Below, in pieces: positions 25,301 to 37,071 of a stretch of 64,000 bases of DNA (its first letter is position 1; every line of letters begins with the position of its first letter). The position numbers and the translations under genes are program-made. This DNA comes from Mugil cephalus (taxonomy: Eukaryota; Chordata; Actinopteri; Mugiliformes; Mugilidae): NCBI RefSeq assembly GCF_022458985.1, contig NC_061770.1, positions 2,605,001 through 2,669,000 on the forward strand, written 5' to 3'. The notes under the pieces are model-generated. The model was not told the origin of the DNA. It did no database searches and was given only the letters and a program-made list of their open reading frames with translations.

Positions 25301-28300
25301 TTGAGTGTGGAGACCGGCTACGACTGTGGCGGTATGTCCGCTCCCCACGTCGACCCCTGTCCTCCCTGTAAAGGTCCCTGTGAACCACACTGGCCAAAGT
25401 GAAAGGTTCCCTGGCACGAGGCTCATAGCGAGGCTCTGGTGTCTCAAAGCGACAAGGACTCCTGCTGTGGGAGCGGTAGAAGCCAACCCCACTGGATGTG
25501 GATCCTCCGCTTCCTCCCGTCGTGGCCCCCGCTGCTCCACTTGTTCCTGTGTTTCCAGCAACAGCACTTACTATAGTTCCACTGACTCCTGATGAAACCG
25601 TTGTACCGCTTCCACTGGAGGTACCAGACCCACTGCCAGCAGTGCTCAGAGTCCTCTCTCTTGCATCACGGTAATAGTCTGTTTCATAATGCCGCTGACG
25701 GTCGAAACTGCTACCAGGACGCTCGTGATGTCCATAGGCACTGTGATCATATGCCCGATCCCGACTTTCAGCAGTCCTAACAAACAGGAAGAGAGAACAA
25801 GTCATATTACCATCACACTCTAATGATTTAAGACAACTGCTAGCACCAGACAGAGGACAAACAAAATTAACAGGTGTCTCAGGTGGGTCATCATTAATGA
25901 GAATAGGGGCAAAGTGTTTTGAGAAGATCTCAGAAAATCTACAACTATGAGTTGCTTTACAGGATTGACAAGTTAGGACAACAGAGCATCAGGTCTTTTC
26001 TCTGGTGATGAAATGTAACAGATCCTTCTGCCATCATAAAGGGCGACTAAAATGCTGTTAGGTATTACACTTTCACACATTTCCATCAACTCTGAGGAGT
26101 TAACAGAAGCTTAGTACGTTTGAAACTTGTTTCCTTAGAATGCAGACGTGTAACCGTTTTGCAGTTTCCCAGTTCATCTTTGGCCATCCAAGTCTAAGCC
26201 AAAATGTTCCATACTTAAAATACAACCCTGAAAGCACAGCATGAATGGCATGCATTTGTTGTATAACTGAACACAAGTCCTAAGCTTGTTTGAGCTTAAT
26301 TGGAGGAAATGACAGACTTGTACAAAGATTACTTTTAATAAAAGGAATGACAGATTATGTCTTTGTAGTCTGTCATGTCATTCTGGGCTTGTAACATCAA
26401 GAAACAGTTTCAAAGGCCACTTATTGAGGCGTTTCATCAGTCATATGAGAGGCTTTGTTAAAGAGTTTTGGAGGTGAGTTATGACAGGCCTATTGTTTAT
26501 AATGTTACACAATTTGACATCCCTTGTTCTTCTTCTGAAAAAAAAAAGCTCCTCAAAAGATCTCTTGTGAAGAAGCGCATTAGAAACGGCGCTAATATGG
26601 ACATTCTGTTCAGACCTGAGCATCCTCTTTCTGAATAAAGCAATCAGAGTTTAATTTGGTAATACAACTGCTGTGTCATTACAGCAGTCATATTACCAAA
26701 CTCACCATAATGAGCGGGACAGGACAGCAATTACCACTGTTTGAATTCAGATTATATTATAATCAGCAAATTATCCATGATGTTCCAACACAGGGCAGAA
26801 TATGGATTTATAGAACAACAGTGACAAACTGTCATTACGCTGGTCCTGTGATTTATTATTTCTCCAATTACAAGGGGAGGGTAAAAATTTGAGTTTAATG
26901 GAAAACAAACTAACTTTTATAATTCATGGAAAAAATAGAAAGTATATTTACAGCAGTCTGACACGATACAACATTTGATTGTATTTGAATATATGGCGGT
27001 ACGTGTGGGTGTAGGCCAGGTTTCAGTTGAGGGAAACTTCCTATATGAATGTTTATCCTGGAAACATTTTTACTGACTGCCTTATATCTCCTAATGCTTG
27101 ATGCCAATAACAACTAGGGTTCACTCAGAAATAATATTAAATAATACACAATAAAAAAAAGTTTAAAAAAAATTCAACGTGTAGTTTCTAATGTATGTTT
27201 CACCTGAATTACAAGAAATCGTAAGGTATACAAAATTCATCCCAGCTTACTCCCCTGTTAGAATTAATACAATTCCCTTGCTCACAATTATTATAGAAGT
27301 ATAAATCTTTTCTATCTTCTGAATGATATGGACCATCTGAGAGCAGCTGATGTATTTGCATCTTTGTAAATATCCGCTTATCCATATTTTATGTTTATGT
27401 TAACAGAGACTTTAATCAAACACATATGGAACAAGGAGAAACTTGTTAAACCGCTTCTGAGGAAAGACACAGTGGCAGCAGCAATGTTTTTGCTTTGGTT
27501 CTGATACAGAGGTTTATGATTAGTTCCTGTGGTAATGTTTTTAGCCTCTTGGATTTTCCAGAAATTTGTTGATGTTGTGTTTTAAATGGAAATCTTCTAC
27601 TGGTAGTTTTTGATGACAGAGACAGACTATGACACATACATAAAATAACTATAAAAATCTGAATCTGTGGTGATTCGGCCATCACTCACAAGAATTTCTT
27701 CAATTGAACCTGTGCTAAAATGAGCTGCCTGGATCTTTGTGAGCTTTACAAACTAACTAGAACTCATGTTCCAAAAGGCTGCCATTTCTTTGAAGATATA
27801 CGACACAAGTGTCTTCTTCTGCATGACTGGGGCACTGTGACGTCCTGAAAGGCCATTTGGTAAATGATCCATGAGATGAGTTTCTTAAAATGCCCAACTT
27901 GGCCATTACACCTGACAAAGAAATGTGTTACACATTTCCACACTAACATTTTACTGCTACACTTGAGAGGACTCTCCGCACCCAACTAAAAAACCTTTTT
28001 TAACAAGCCCTTTCTATGCTCTCTGATCTGGGCAAAGTGGAAATATTCATCTGTGAAAGACATTTGAGATTGTTGGACATAAATACAGGTCTCACTTTAA
28101 GTCTTTCCACCAAAGGCTTTTACCACAGGGAGGGTCTTCTTGTGGGTCACAAGAACAAAAGACTGTATGGGATATACATACTGCTCTAATGTTGAGGGTA
28201 AATGGCTTTGGGAGACTATTACTGTGTCGTTTCACTGCACTATACGGAAAAGTACAGCAGGTCGGGGGCAAATTCTGTTTCAGCTTATTTGATTTAATCA

Positions 28301-31300
28301 TCTGTGTGCTGGATTCATGAATAACATCTATGGAATAACGATGTCTGCTGTGAAATTGATGGATTACCTTGACCCCTAGATGCTCTTGAAAATGCTAATT
28401 TGGTGGTGCAGGCTCGCTGTTCAATAGATACCCTTCAATTTCACTTTACACAAATCAGGTTCTACATTATTCATAGAGCTTAAAAATAATTCAGTTACTT
28501 TTTTGGGAGGATTTCCATCAGTGTTTGATTATTAGTCTACTCCGGTGCATGCCAAGCACATCAACTGTTTTGGGATTACGTGAACAGCATAGTTATAAGG
28601 ATGCACCCCAGCAGCATGACAAAAAGGTGTCTTATATGGAGGCTCCGCTTAAGAGACCAATACATTCAGTCCCGTCCATCCAAAGTAGTAGAATAGTAAA
28701 TTATCCTTTTGCCATTCAAACAAACAGATTAACTACATTTGCTAAGCACTTTGTTCTTCTTACATGGTATGATGTGGTAAGATTAATAAAGTCTTCTATA
28801 AATGTGACATAGTAAATAATTTAGAAATAAAAAAAATCATTTTGTTAATCTGGGGCAACAACAAAGTAAACCCAGAATGGCCATGAATCAACATTACCTG
28901 TAACCACATAATAATACTTACAGATAGATATAAAGAGGTTCTAATAAATTGGCCAATGAATCATTTTGTCAATAAATGATTTAGCTTAAGACTGCATTTC
29001 AAATTTGGTTGTGTCAAACTAAATTTCTACAACATTTTATGTCAAATAATGTAGAGCAGACAATGGTAAATGAATCATTAGCTGATGATCTGATGATAGT
29101 AGGGAATTTGCACTAAAATAATAGCTATAAGGAGCTTGGAAAGTTCCAAACGTATGTGGATGAAATTGGATATTACCTGAGTTTAAAGTCATAAATTGAA
29201 GGGGGAAAAAATGCTGAAGACTTGTATCGCATCTTCACACCACAGATGCCACTCATTGCCACATATCCTATCTGCTGTGGATGACTGAATCAAATCAGAT
29301 TCTATAATTAGATTCAGGAAAAAGGAAATACTCGTGGTTTTTACATAATTGCCATTCTACCTTGAGAACAATAAGAGAACAATGCTGAGGCGTTTTTGTA
29401 CACAGGGAACCAGCGGGATCACCTAATGAGGTCCATACAACCTTTGAAGCTACGCAGTTCTGACAAATGCCATTATTCAGCGTATTTCTTTTTCCTTGAC
29501 AAAATTGATTTGTGATTGTTTCTCAAATATTCATCATTTTATCTTATTTTTTTGATAATGCCAACGTTATTACATTATTATTATCATCACTGCTCAACTC
29601 ATCATTTAAGTAATACTGACCAGTAAAAATCTTTAATTGTGGCCTTGACAAAGTTCTCATAATCAATAAATCTGTATATTAAATTATTATATTATATTAT
29701 ATTACCAAAATTATATTACCATATTACCAAAGTATATATTTTTACTTGAATATGTTTATTATTGTTGTTATTATTGTTATTATTTACTCCTAATATTATT
29801 CTACTCATTATTACGCACCACCTTGTTTGTACCTCCTGTACTGATATCCTGCCCCCACAATTCACTGTACATATTGCAAATATCAGTATGTGACAAATCT
29901 TTGAATTTTGGGTCTTTAAAAGCAGTGATCATAAATATCAGCTGCAATAGGATCTATCAAAATGGAGAGCAGGAGATAGGAGCTGAAAGTGGGATCAGGT
30001 GTGAGCAAGAGAAAGGAAAATATTACAAGGTAAAGTACAAATTTCTCCATAAAGACATACAGGAAGTAATAACAGTCTATGTGCCAGCTATTTCGGTTAG
30101 TGGGGAAAATGGAGAGAGACAGGGGTTCAAACTAGGGGGTTAGAGAGGACAGCTAAAATACACAGGGCAGGACATACCAACCTTTTGAGAGAGTGGTAAC
30201 TTGACCTATAATTCCAAATACAATTTAGGGAGATAGAACTTTGTGAGCAAAAAATATGGGCAAAAATGTTGAGTGTAGGAGGAAAAAAAAACTGAAGCAC
30301 AATTAGAAAACGTAATCCTCGTCTTGAGGGAAATGGGGGCCTCGCATAGATGAGCTGGAGTGTCCATTTTAGTTAAAATCATGAAAACACTCTTGGCTTT
30401 GTACAGATCCATGTTACGATGTTCTGTCTGCTGTAAGTCAGTGTTCATATATCCATCCAAAATTGTGTGGGGAAAAAAATTTGTGTTGCACTTAAGTCCC
30501 ATAAAATAAATATACGATATCCAAGAGTCTGTCTTCAGAGAGCTGATCACAGCTTCTCCGACAGCATCAATGGAAGTGAAAAATGAAGTCTTTTATCTTC
30601 TTTTCTGAAGTCCTGCTCTTTCCAGGTTGGCCACACTATGTGCCAAAGGAGTCAGGCTCCTGATGCCGAAGGAGTCAAATCTGGTCATGACACACGAAGA
30701 ATAAAGGTGTTTCATAACAGTAATCCAGATTCATGTTCATAGTAGCACCGTATTCACTCCGAGGGTTGAGAACAGGGTTCAGTTCTGAACGTCCATAATC
30801 TTCATGTCTGATGTCCATCCATGATCTCTTTACAAGCATAAGAGCCAAGAGTCAATGAGAATTACAGTTCATGGTACAATTCAGTTCTGTGATTCTGTGT
30901 TTAATGTATCCAAGGTTTAGTTATACTTCCACATTCAGGAGGAGGTAATCCACAGACATGAGGTAGGTTATCTCCAGTAGTATGGATGGTGCAACATTCA
31001 TTTTTTTCAAGCTGTATGATCCATATGCAGTCCTTGCATTCCTTGTAGGAACGCAAAAAAAATAAAAAATAAAAATAAAAAAATATCTCCACCAAAAAAA
31101 AGGCATGGAAAAAAAGTCATTTGCTCACTTATTTTTGTTGTCTCTACTGAGTTGGATCACCAGTAGAGGTCTCCCAGCACTCAATTTGTAATGCCCTGAT
31201 TTTAGATATATTCCCAAATAAAACAACAAAAAAACAAAGAACCAAGAAAGCAACTCATACCTTTAGCATGATCGCATATCCTTTTGGTGTCTGGCCAGTA

Positions 31301-32464
31301 TTAATCCAGCAATGGGGAATAAATATCCTCTGCAGGTTATCCACGTGACTCCAGCCAACAAGAGAAGTGAACACTTCCGCAAGGTGTGCACGATAATTGA
31401 AAACCAAATTAAACTAATCCAGACATGATGTCTTATGTATATAATTTGTGCTCTTGGTTTTGTTACATGAGGAAATATGGGCATTAATCCACCGAGCAGG
31501 CCGCGTAACTCCAGATTAAGGGAATCCCAGGGATGGCTGCTGGACCACTCTCTCTTTTTCTCTTTCCCTCTCTCTCTTTTTCTTTCTCTCTCTCCAGCAA
31601 TCTCCAATAATCCTGGGAAATTTTACGATATCCAATATTTGCCCCGTATTTTCCGCAAATGATACATCCACCTCACAGAAATGTTTAAAATGACAGAGAT
31701 AATCCCCAAAAGCCATTTAAACCACTGACTATTCATTTAAGCAATGGATTTAATTGGATACAAACATGCTCTCATTCATGGAATATCTATGTCTACCTGT
31801 AAGTACGTATCCAGGAGCGCTGGTCACACTGATGGACTCAGAAGAACTCACTACAAGACTTAATTCTTGAGCATGAACTCTATTTCTCTTCTTTAACCCC
31901 CAAACAAATAAATGAATAGGTGGATGCTTGGTGTTTACTAGAAACCACGGTTCCCCCTGTCTTCAGAGAAACTTTGTCCACTTACCCGTCTAGTCTGCGT
32001 TCATAGCGTCCATCTCTGCTGTGAAGCGACGTGGGGGGCACATACACAGCCCCCCCTGCCGCCCTTGTGAACCCTGATACATCCCGGCCACGAGAGCCTA
32101 AGGACAGACTATCGTCCAGCCCCCTCGCTGCACTAGGAATTGTGCCTGGTTCATTGTAATCAGTGCGCAGATCTCTGTCCCCCATCTTGTTGATAGCATT
32201 GTGAGCCTTCTGAGCACTTTTAATGTCCACAAAATCCACAAAGGCTGCGACTCCACCCTCTGAACCCCGCTTTGGCAGGACCTTGACACTCTCCACCCGT
32301 CCATATCTAGAATAATAAAAAATAAAAAAACAAATATAGAAGAAAGACATGGTGATCACCAGGTTTTGAAAATGTTCAGTTTGAATTCTTGACAATAATA
32401 TTCAATATTTCATTTTTCAAATGCCACCACCCATTTCAGAATTCAGTGTTGAAATTAACTCAGT

Positions 32465-32529
<65 letters not shown>

Positions 32530-35052
32530 CAGGGGTGGGAGGCAAGGCGGATTTGCTACTCTTACTTTCCGCTCTGTGGCACTTTCTTTCAAGGCAAGAG
32601 TAACCCAGCAACTGGACTTGAAACCTTGGAACATTACATGTTAATAACTGCATGTATTTTCTATCATTAGCATGTTTTCAAGGAGGAAGATGCTCCCATA
32701 AGCATATAACAGAGGGGTTTAAATGAGACTGCACAGCAATTTTAAAAAGATATGAAATTTGTTCTTGATTTCCAATAAAAATATGTCATGGTTGCTTCTG
32801 TTCCACTAAGTAAACGCCTTGTAGCATATTTTAACATGCACGACATTGCTGCTTAAGGTACAATGGGGTTTTAATAGATTTAAAAGATTTATAAGAGTGC
32901 AAGTGTCCCTTTGTTCCCTTAATAAGCATGTAAACGTCAAAATGCCTTGTTAAGCGACGGTTCAATTGAGTGATGGGAAGGCTATTACACAAAATTTACA
33001 ATCCTGCGATCATCTCTATGCACCGAGTACATCCCACGCCCCCCGAAGACAAAAAAGGAACGCGTGTTTTCTGTCGACTGAGACAGTAGGTTGCCCATAA
33101 ATTTATTGGCATGCCAGTTCCCAACACTGAACAGCCCCCGACGCCATTTTAGAAAAGCTGTTCACACTGCTTACTCATTCTGCCGTCCCCCATCTTCAAT
33201 GACTTCTATCACACATTGGGCTGTCATGCACCTGCACACTCCGACTACCTCTGGGTAACCGCTGGAGCTGAGGCAGGCTGCACGCTAAAAGGGACTCGCC
33301 AACGCCGTTTCCCCCCTCTGCTATATTGCAATAATGGGCTGCCAGTCGGCACCCTCCTAACATAACGTTTCGCACATCATAGGACGGGATTGTGTAAATA
33401 AAACGACGTATAGGTAGCCCCATTATTGCGCGGTCTGCAAGGCTGCATGAACCAGACACGAGTCGTATCTGTAGTTCGCTCTCGCTGCATCAGTCTACCG
33501 TCAATTATGAGACCGAAAGGGTACAAAGTACCACGTTATTATCACCAGTTTATATGTTTCAAACAGTCCGGGAGATGCTATGGGAAAAATGTGCCTTTAG
33601 GTTGCAATTTTTTTTTTTTTTTTTTTTGCCAAATAGGATTAATGTAATTTAGCAGCGTCGTCCCATATGGCGACGCCTACACAGCAAAAAGAAGAAAAAA
33701 ACGCAATGTTGCTCATATGGGTAGACTATGATATTTCTTGCTTGTTTGTTTTGTTGTTGTTTTTTCTGCAGTCTGGGTTGCAGCACATCTGAACAGAGAA
33801 TGGCTATTTCCTTGACAGCCGGGAAGAGAGAGACGACGAGAGCGCGCAGACTACCATGATAGCCACACACACAAAACCATATTTACATGTTTTAGTCCAA
33901 GAAGGACAACAAAGAGCTAAGAGCCAGTGCGAGGTGCATTGGGTTAACTTGCTCCAGCAGCCCAAACAAAAAATGTAGGAATGATTGAGATTTTCTCATG
34001 CTATTTTAAAATACAGATATGTAGTCTGATTTTCCTGAAGTCAGATCACGTTGCTGGCTGTGCAACTCGGCAGCTGCGGGTAAGCAGCGCGGTTTGAATG
34101 TGGCAAAGACAACCATTTTCTGCGTCCAAAGCAAACACAAGAAGCCCACTACAACGGTACAATGTTGCACATCAGTCGGAGAGTGAACAGCACCCCGTTC
34201 GATCGCAGCCACTCTGCAGCGACGTCGCAAAATAGATGTCGGCGTGACGTCGCGTCAGCTTTGAGGTTTCACTGACTTGTGTTAAAATTATAGACCAAAA
34301 CAATAATAATTCTAACAGTAAAAAACATCTGCATGCTCCAGCGCGCTCCAGCGGTGTTTCACGGGTTCGATTTGAAGCAGTGGCTTGACAAACTCACGGA
34401 GTAAAGTGAAACAGCAGGAACACACGGCGGCTCACTTCATTCCGTGTGCCAGAGACGCAGACTGGGAAATGCAAAGCTCGTCCGGAGCCAGCAGCTCGCC
34501 AGGTAGCCTGAAGTTTGTTTACACTGGCTGGGCTCTGTTAGCGTCGAGGCTACAGGAAAACGTGTTTTGTTTGCGGTCACCGTATGGAAAGGTGGGCTGC
34601 TTAAAAGCCGGCGTGTTACCTGATGGGGACGTACGACCACACGACATAAAGGACAAGTAATCACCTAACCGACAAGTTCGTAGCCGTGTCACAATGACAA
34701 AACCATATGTGCGCTAGCTGGGTGGCACTGGCTGAGGCGTGCGAGACGTTTTCTTCTTTATCGCAGCTCAAATGCAGCGTAGTGCTGTTGCTTTAGAGAG
34801 CTGACAGCACAGTTGCCAAATGGGACTTTGCTACAGGGGGAACCTCCTGCTTCATCCCGACTTCACTAAAATATGACACAACAGAGAGAGAGGGAGAGAG
34901 AGAGATGCTGGCCGTGCACTCGTCTCCTACATTACAAAACACACGCACGCATCGCTCGTTTTTACTCACCGCTTGAAGTGCTCAATAATTTTCTCTTCTC
35001 GTACATTTTCGGGTAAATTTCCCACCCATAAATGTCTGGTTTCCCGGACCAT
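12176..35052 (-). CDS. spen: SPEN, Msx2-interacting protein (MINT/SHARP), 15 coding exons
   Basis: SPEN is a nuclear RNA-binding co-repressor scaffold. It represses Notch targets through RBPJ, recruits SMRT/NCoR-HDAC3 through its SPOC domain, and in mammals binds Xist. Exons in order (minus strand): 35052-34970, 32306-31986, 25776-25162, 22957-22800, 22624-22424, 22344-22193, 22093-21968, 21834-21721, 21632-21519, 21422-21322, 21235-13453, 13366-13034, 12930-12736, 12566-12408, 12307-12176. All phases join and give 3,528 residues (human about 3,664). RRM1 is at about 6-81, RRM2 about 380-457, RRM3 about 483-556, RRM4 about 561-634, and SPOC from about 3360 to the end. The start MVRETRHLWVGNLPENV and the end MIVIASV match the family. 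All introns are GT-AG except intron 9 (GC-AG). An in-frame ATG at 21300 lies inside intron 10 and is not a start. Teleosts can carry two spen copies; I cannot tell which this is. Confidence 0.97.
13453..21235 (-). CDS. spen: SPEN giant exon 11 (7,783 nt)
   Basis: One uninterrupted exon encodes about 2,595 residues, residues 662-3256 of the predicted protein. It opens with the Tyr/Arg-rich stretch after RRM4 and an RE-dipeptide run (RERERERERF). It continues with low-complexity charged sequence carrying a KSERIDREKLKKASSPR-type motif and an RRGRPPKRG AT-hook-like motif. The RBPJ-interaction region follows at about residues 2900-2990, around YNSQPVISS and STQGGVVKMF, comparable with human residues near 2780-2830. 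The same giant exon is present in human. It starts after AG at 21236-21237 and ends with donor CAG|GTCACC. Blocks such as NKFYSFALDKTITPDTKALLE and PIPSWYMKKKKIRTDS are nearly unchanged from human, while the linkers are diverged. Confidence 0.96.
21322..22957 (-). CDS. spen: SPEN exons 4-10, RRM2-RRM4 block
   Basis: Seven small exons separated by introns of 79-175 nt. Exon 4 has a serine run followed by DDSPARS and FGIKVQNLPVRST, the start of RRM2. Exon 5 completes RRM2 (RYGLVFFRQQEDQEKAL). Exons 6-7 give RRM3 with RNP2 LFIGNL and RNP1-like YAFLQY. Exons 8-9 give RRM4 with CVWLDGL. Exon 10 gives VDFANQESQMAFYRSM and DIRDFYDILSERR. In mammals these RRMs bind structured RNA such as SRA and Xist repeat A. 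Intron 9 (21423-21518) has donor AAG|GCAAGT, a GC-AG intron. Confidence 0.96.
22958..25161 (-). other. spen: SPEN intron 3
   Basis: A 2.2-kb intron. It holds a GC-rich, non-repetitive pocket at about 23,460-23,920 within AT-rich surroundings, and a 97-codon minus-strand open frame at 24771-25064 (see findings). I see no recognised repeat family. Confidence 0.6.
25162..25776 (-). CDS. spen: SPEN exon 3 with lineage-specific Ser/Gly/Thr insertion
   Basis: This 615-nt exon encodes the linker between RRM1 and RRM2. Conserved parts are RAYDHSAYGHHERP near its start, YEPRAREPFTLASVVHRDLYR in the middle and an RS-dipeptide tail (SHSGSGSRSRSSSSDSVSS). Between them, at about 25,489-25,648, lies roughly 53 residues of Ser, Gly, Thr, Ala and Val low-complexity sequence. 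Human SPEN has only a short segment there. The exon joins exon 2 in phase 2 (GG|G) and exon 4 in phase 2 (AG|T). Confidence 0.93.
26655..26700. repeat. 46-bp near-perfect inverted repeat (hairpin)
   Basis: Arms 26655-26674 and 26681-26700 pair at 18 of 20 positions. The outer block TTTGGTAATA pairs with TATTACCAAA, the inner block ACTGCTGT pairs with ACAGCAGT, with a symmetric CA/CA mismatch between them and a 6-nt loop GTCATT. It lies inside SPEN intron 2. It could be a palindromic protein-binding element, a small foldback element or a short structured RNA. Confidence 0.85.
31546..31595 (+). repeat. CT-rich pyrimidine tract
   Basis: A 50-bp run made almost only of C and T on the plus strand, with CTCTCT and TTTTCT blocks. 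It lies in SPEN intron 2, about 390 bp from the exon 2 donor. Confidence 0.8.
31986..32306 (-). CDS. spen: SPEN exon 2, second half of RRM1
   Basis: This exon encodes YGRVESVKVLPKRGSEGGV and AAFVDFVDIKSAQKAHNAIN, the RNP1 half of RRM1, followed by the conserved DRDLRTDYNEPGTIPSAARG linker. Acceptor is at 32307-32308 and donor at 31984-31985. It is 321 nt and preserves phase. Confidence 0.96.
32467..32530 (+). repeat. (GT)28(GC)4 alternating purine-pyrimidine microsatellite
   Basis: Twenty-eight GT units at 32467-32522 run directly into four GC units at 32523-32530, giving 64 bp of unbroken alternating purine and pyrimidine. It sits in SPEN intron 1, about 160 bp upstream of the exon 2 acceptor. 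Copy number is probably polymorphic. Confidence 0.97.
33000..34969. promoter_or_regulatory. CpG-rich 5' half of SPEN intron 1
   Basis: CpGs are frequent here compared with the rest of the window, and the sequence is non-repetitive apart from a poly-T run near 33609-33626 and a GA run near 34884-34903. A CRE-like TGACGTCG is at 34245-34252 beside a further GACGTCG at 34221-34227. The pattern suits a CpG island extending from the SPEN promoter into intron 1, possibly with an internal or antisense start. No coding exon is convincing. Confidence 0.45.
34970..35052 (-). CDS. spen: SPEN exon 1, start codon and first half of RRM1
   Basis: The ATG at 35050-35052 opens MVRETRHLWVGNLPENV, with the RNP2 motif LWVGNL. 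The 83-nt coding part ends at donor CG|GTGAGT (34969-34964). The sequence matches the human N-terminus almost residue for residue, which decides the start. Confidence 0.96.
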
Positions 35053-35600
35053 ACTGTGTGCTCCTGCTCCCCGATCATGCAGATGAGTTTACTGTGTCAG
35101 TTCTCCCCGTGCAAAATACAAAAGGTCTGCAGGATAAACGCCGGACAAGAAGAAAAAACAGATACTTGGCGCAAATCATTGACTGGTCACCGTGACCCAA
35201 TGTAAACCATTAGGTTGGATCTCCGCACGCTGTTTGATACTCTTCACTGTTAAAGCGCGATCTTGCACCTCTTCGTGAACGCGCTCCGGTCTGTTCCCGT
35301 GACTAGGCGCGTCCCTGACACCATGCGACCTTTGGGTGTCGAAAGAAAGCATGTAGCTTCCTAAAAAGATGCAGCAACTTCGCTTGTAATGAGAGGCACA
35401 CCGCGCAGGCGTGGCTTTGTGTGTGAACTTCTTTTTTTCTCCCCGATGAGATAGTCTTCCACACATGCGCATGCGTGAGAAAACCCCTGGTTGAATGCTG
35501 GTGGTGCTTTGACATCCGAGAAGCTTTTTGACACACAGGAGGATCCCATCACTGCCCGTCAAGTATGACGAGGTGTGGCACAATGTATACACAGTAAATT
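35053..35600 (-). promoter_or_regulatory. spen: SPEN 5' UTR and CpG promoter region
   Basis: The sequence just upstream of the SPEN start codon is CpG-rich and then falls off into AT-rich sequence near 35,600. A perfect NRF1-type palindrome TGCGCATGCG is at 35466-35475. There is no obvious TATA box, as expected for a broadly expressed CpG promoter. The exact start site cannot be read. A 138-codon minus-strand open frame at 35176-35592 overlaps this region and is probably a by-product of the GC-rich composition. Confidence 0.6.
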
Positions 35601-37060
35601 AATACAAACGTGATATTTGTAATGCTTTATTAATGTATTAGGTTTCACTTTATTTTATCAATGCACAAATAAAAATCACAAAACAAATACAACTAAAGTA
35701 ATTCCAGATAGTCCCCCCACCCCCTACCCACTAGCCCTTATTGTAAATTTATCATTTGTGGCGAGGACTAGTAGATTTGATGTACTGATTTACTTATTAC
35801 TGATAGCCTATTAGCCAAAATTAATATGAAAGAAAAAAATACGTCAGAAAAACAAATTCAGTCAACATGAAGGTTTTGGTGATATCACCCACTCCACCCC
35901 CACCACCTCACAATTTAAAACAGTCTATAAATGTCGTGTTGAACCTTTTGACACATAAAGCGGAAACTTGAACACAGGAAACAGGAAACTACAGGACAGT
36001 TGTGGGCGACTGTATGGTAATGATCTGGGCACATGGCAAGCTTCAGTACCTCAATAGTTGTGACTTATACAGTTGGTGTAGACCCCATTAAATGTAATTC
36101 TATCCTTATTTTCAGTAGATGCTCATTCTGAAGTTAACAGATCAACTTTGTTATTCTTTAAATCTTAATAACAGAATAAATTGTGATCTTATAGTATTAC
36201 TGAGTTTAAGAGAGATCTTTGTCACCCTAATTTTGCTTTTATAATTACATTTTTTTGCAGATTTAAAAATTTCCAGAACACAATGAGTGGTTTAATCAGT
36301 ATCAAAATAATGTCATCTGTTGTTGTTGTTTTATTTATTTATTTTTCACCAATCCAGTTTAAGAACTTCTAATCTATTTTACTAAGACGTGTATGTTCAA
36401 CAGAAAATATAAGGAAAAATAAGGACTGCTGCCTTGAAACTACTACTAGTGTCAAAAAAACTATTTAAATAGAAAGAAGGTAGTTGACACATGAGGGAAG
36501 GTGTTCATTCAAAAACATGACCACATTTAAATATTACATTTGACATGAGTCAACATTCACCATCAACTGACAAATAAATAAAATAAATCACAAATGAAAG
36601 GATAAGGCACAGACATACTGAGACAGCAAAAACCTGCCCTAGTTTAACCCAGAATTTAACAGAATGAAAACAACAGAAGCTGAACATAAAAAACACTTGA
36701 TTAAAATGAGGTTTGTATAAGTTTTTTGCTTTTAACTTGTGTTAACATGTTGTCAGCATTTGAAAGGCTACCTTAGGTCTTTCAGGAGGAATTAATATTT
36801 GAATCATATACAACTGCTCCTAGTTGCAGTGGGACACAAAACGCACAAAGGACTATTAAGTCAAGAACTTTGACCTGGCTTAGCTCTACTTTAGGCTAAT
36901 AAGTAACAGGAAACAACTGGGCTGACGTCCAAAGGTCCATGAGAGCAGAAGTGATAAGCCCCAGTGAGAGTTAAATAAATCGGCATTTTAAAATACATTT
37001 TTTACTTTGAACGACAGTCCTATTGAAAATGTGATATATATCTTTCTTAATTACATGGTC
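35601..37060. other. AT-rich intergenic sequence, nothing recognised
   Basis: No coding exon, transposon protein or long repeat was seen. In human, FBLIM1 lies in this position between TMEM82 and SPEN. None of its LIM-domain sequence (regularly spaced Cys and His) is visible here. Confidence 0.5.
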
Positions 37061-37071
37061 AACGTGGAAAT

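Larger units (their letters stand above)
25777..31985 (-). other. spen: SPEN intron 2, likely rich in conserved noncoding sequence
   Basis: The longest intron of the gene (6.2 kb). No transposon protein is visible. The stretch 26,100-26,900 is non-repetitive, carries TAAT-type homeodomain cores, and contains a 46-bp near-perfect palindrome at 26655-26700. AT-rich simple sequence lies near 29,670-29,780, and a degenerate purine-rich patch near 30,060-30,145 resembles a fish short repeat. Conservation is inferred, not measured. Confidence 0.5.

Noticed and set aside
34385-34660. 91-codon plus-strand frame antisense to SPEN intron 1
   Set aside because: CpG-rich region, no recognisable product; an antisense noncoding RNA would be a better guess but is unsupported.
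35176-35592. 138-codon minus-strand open frame upstream of the SPEN start
   Set aside because: It lies in the CpG promoter/5' UTR region, has no recognisable family, and GC-rich promoters often give long chance frames.
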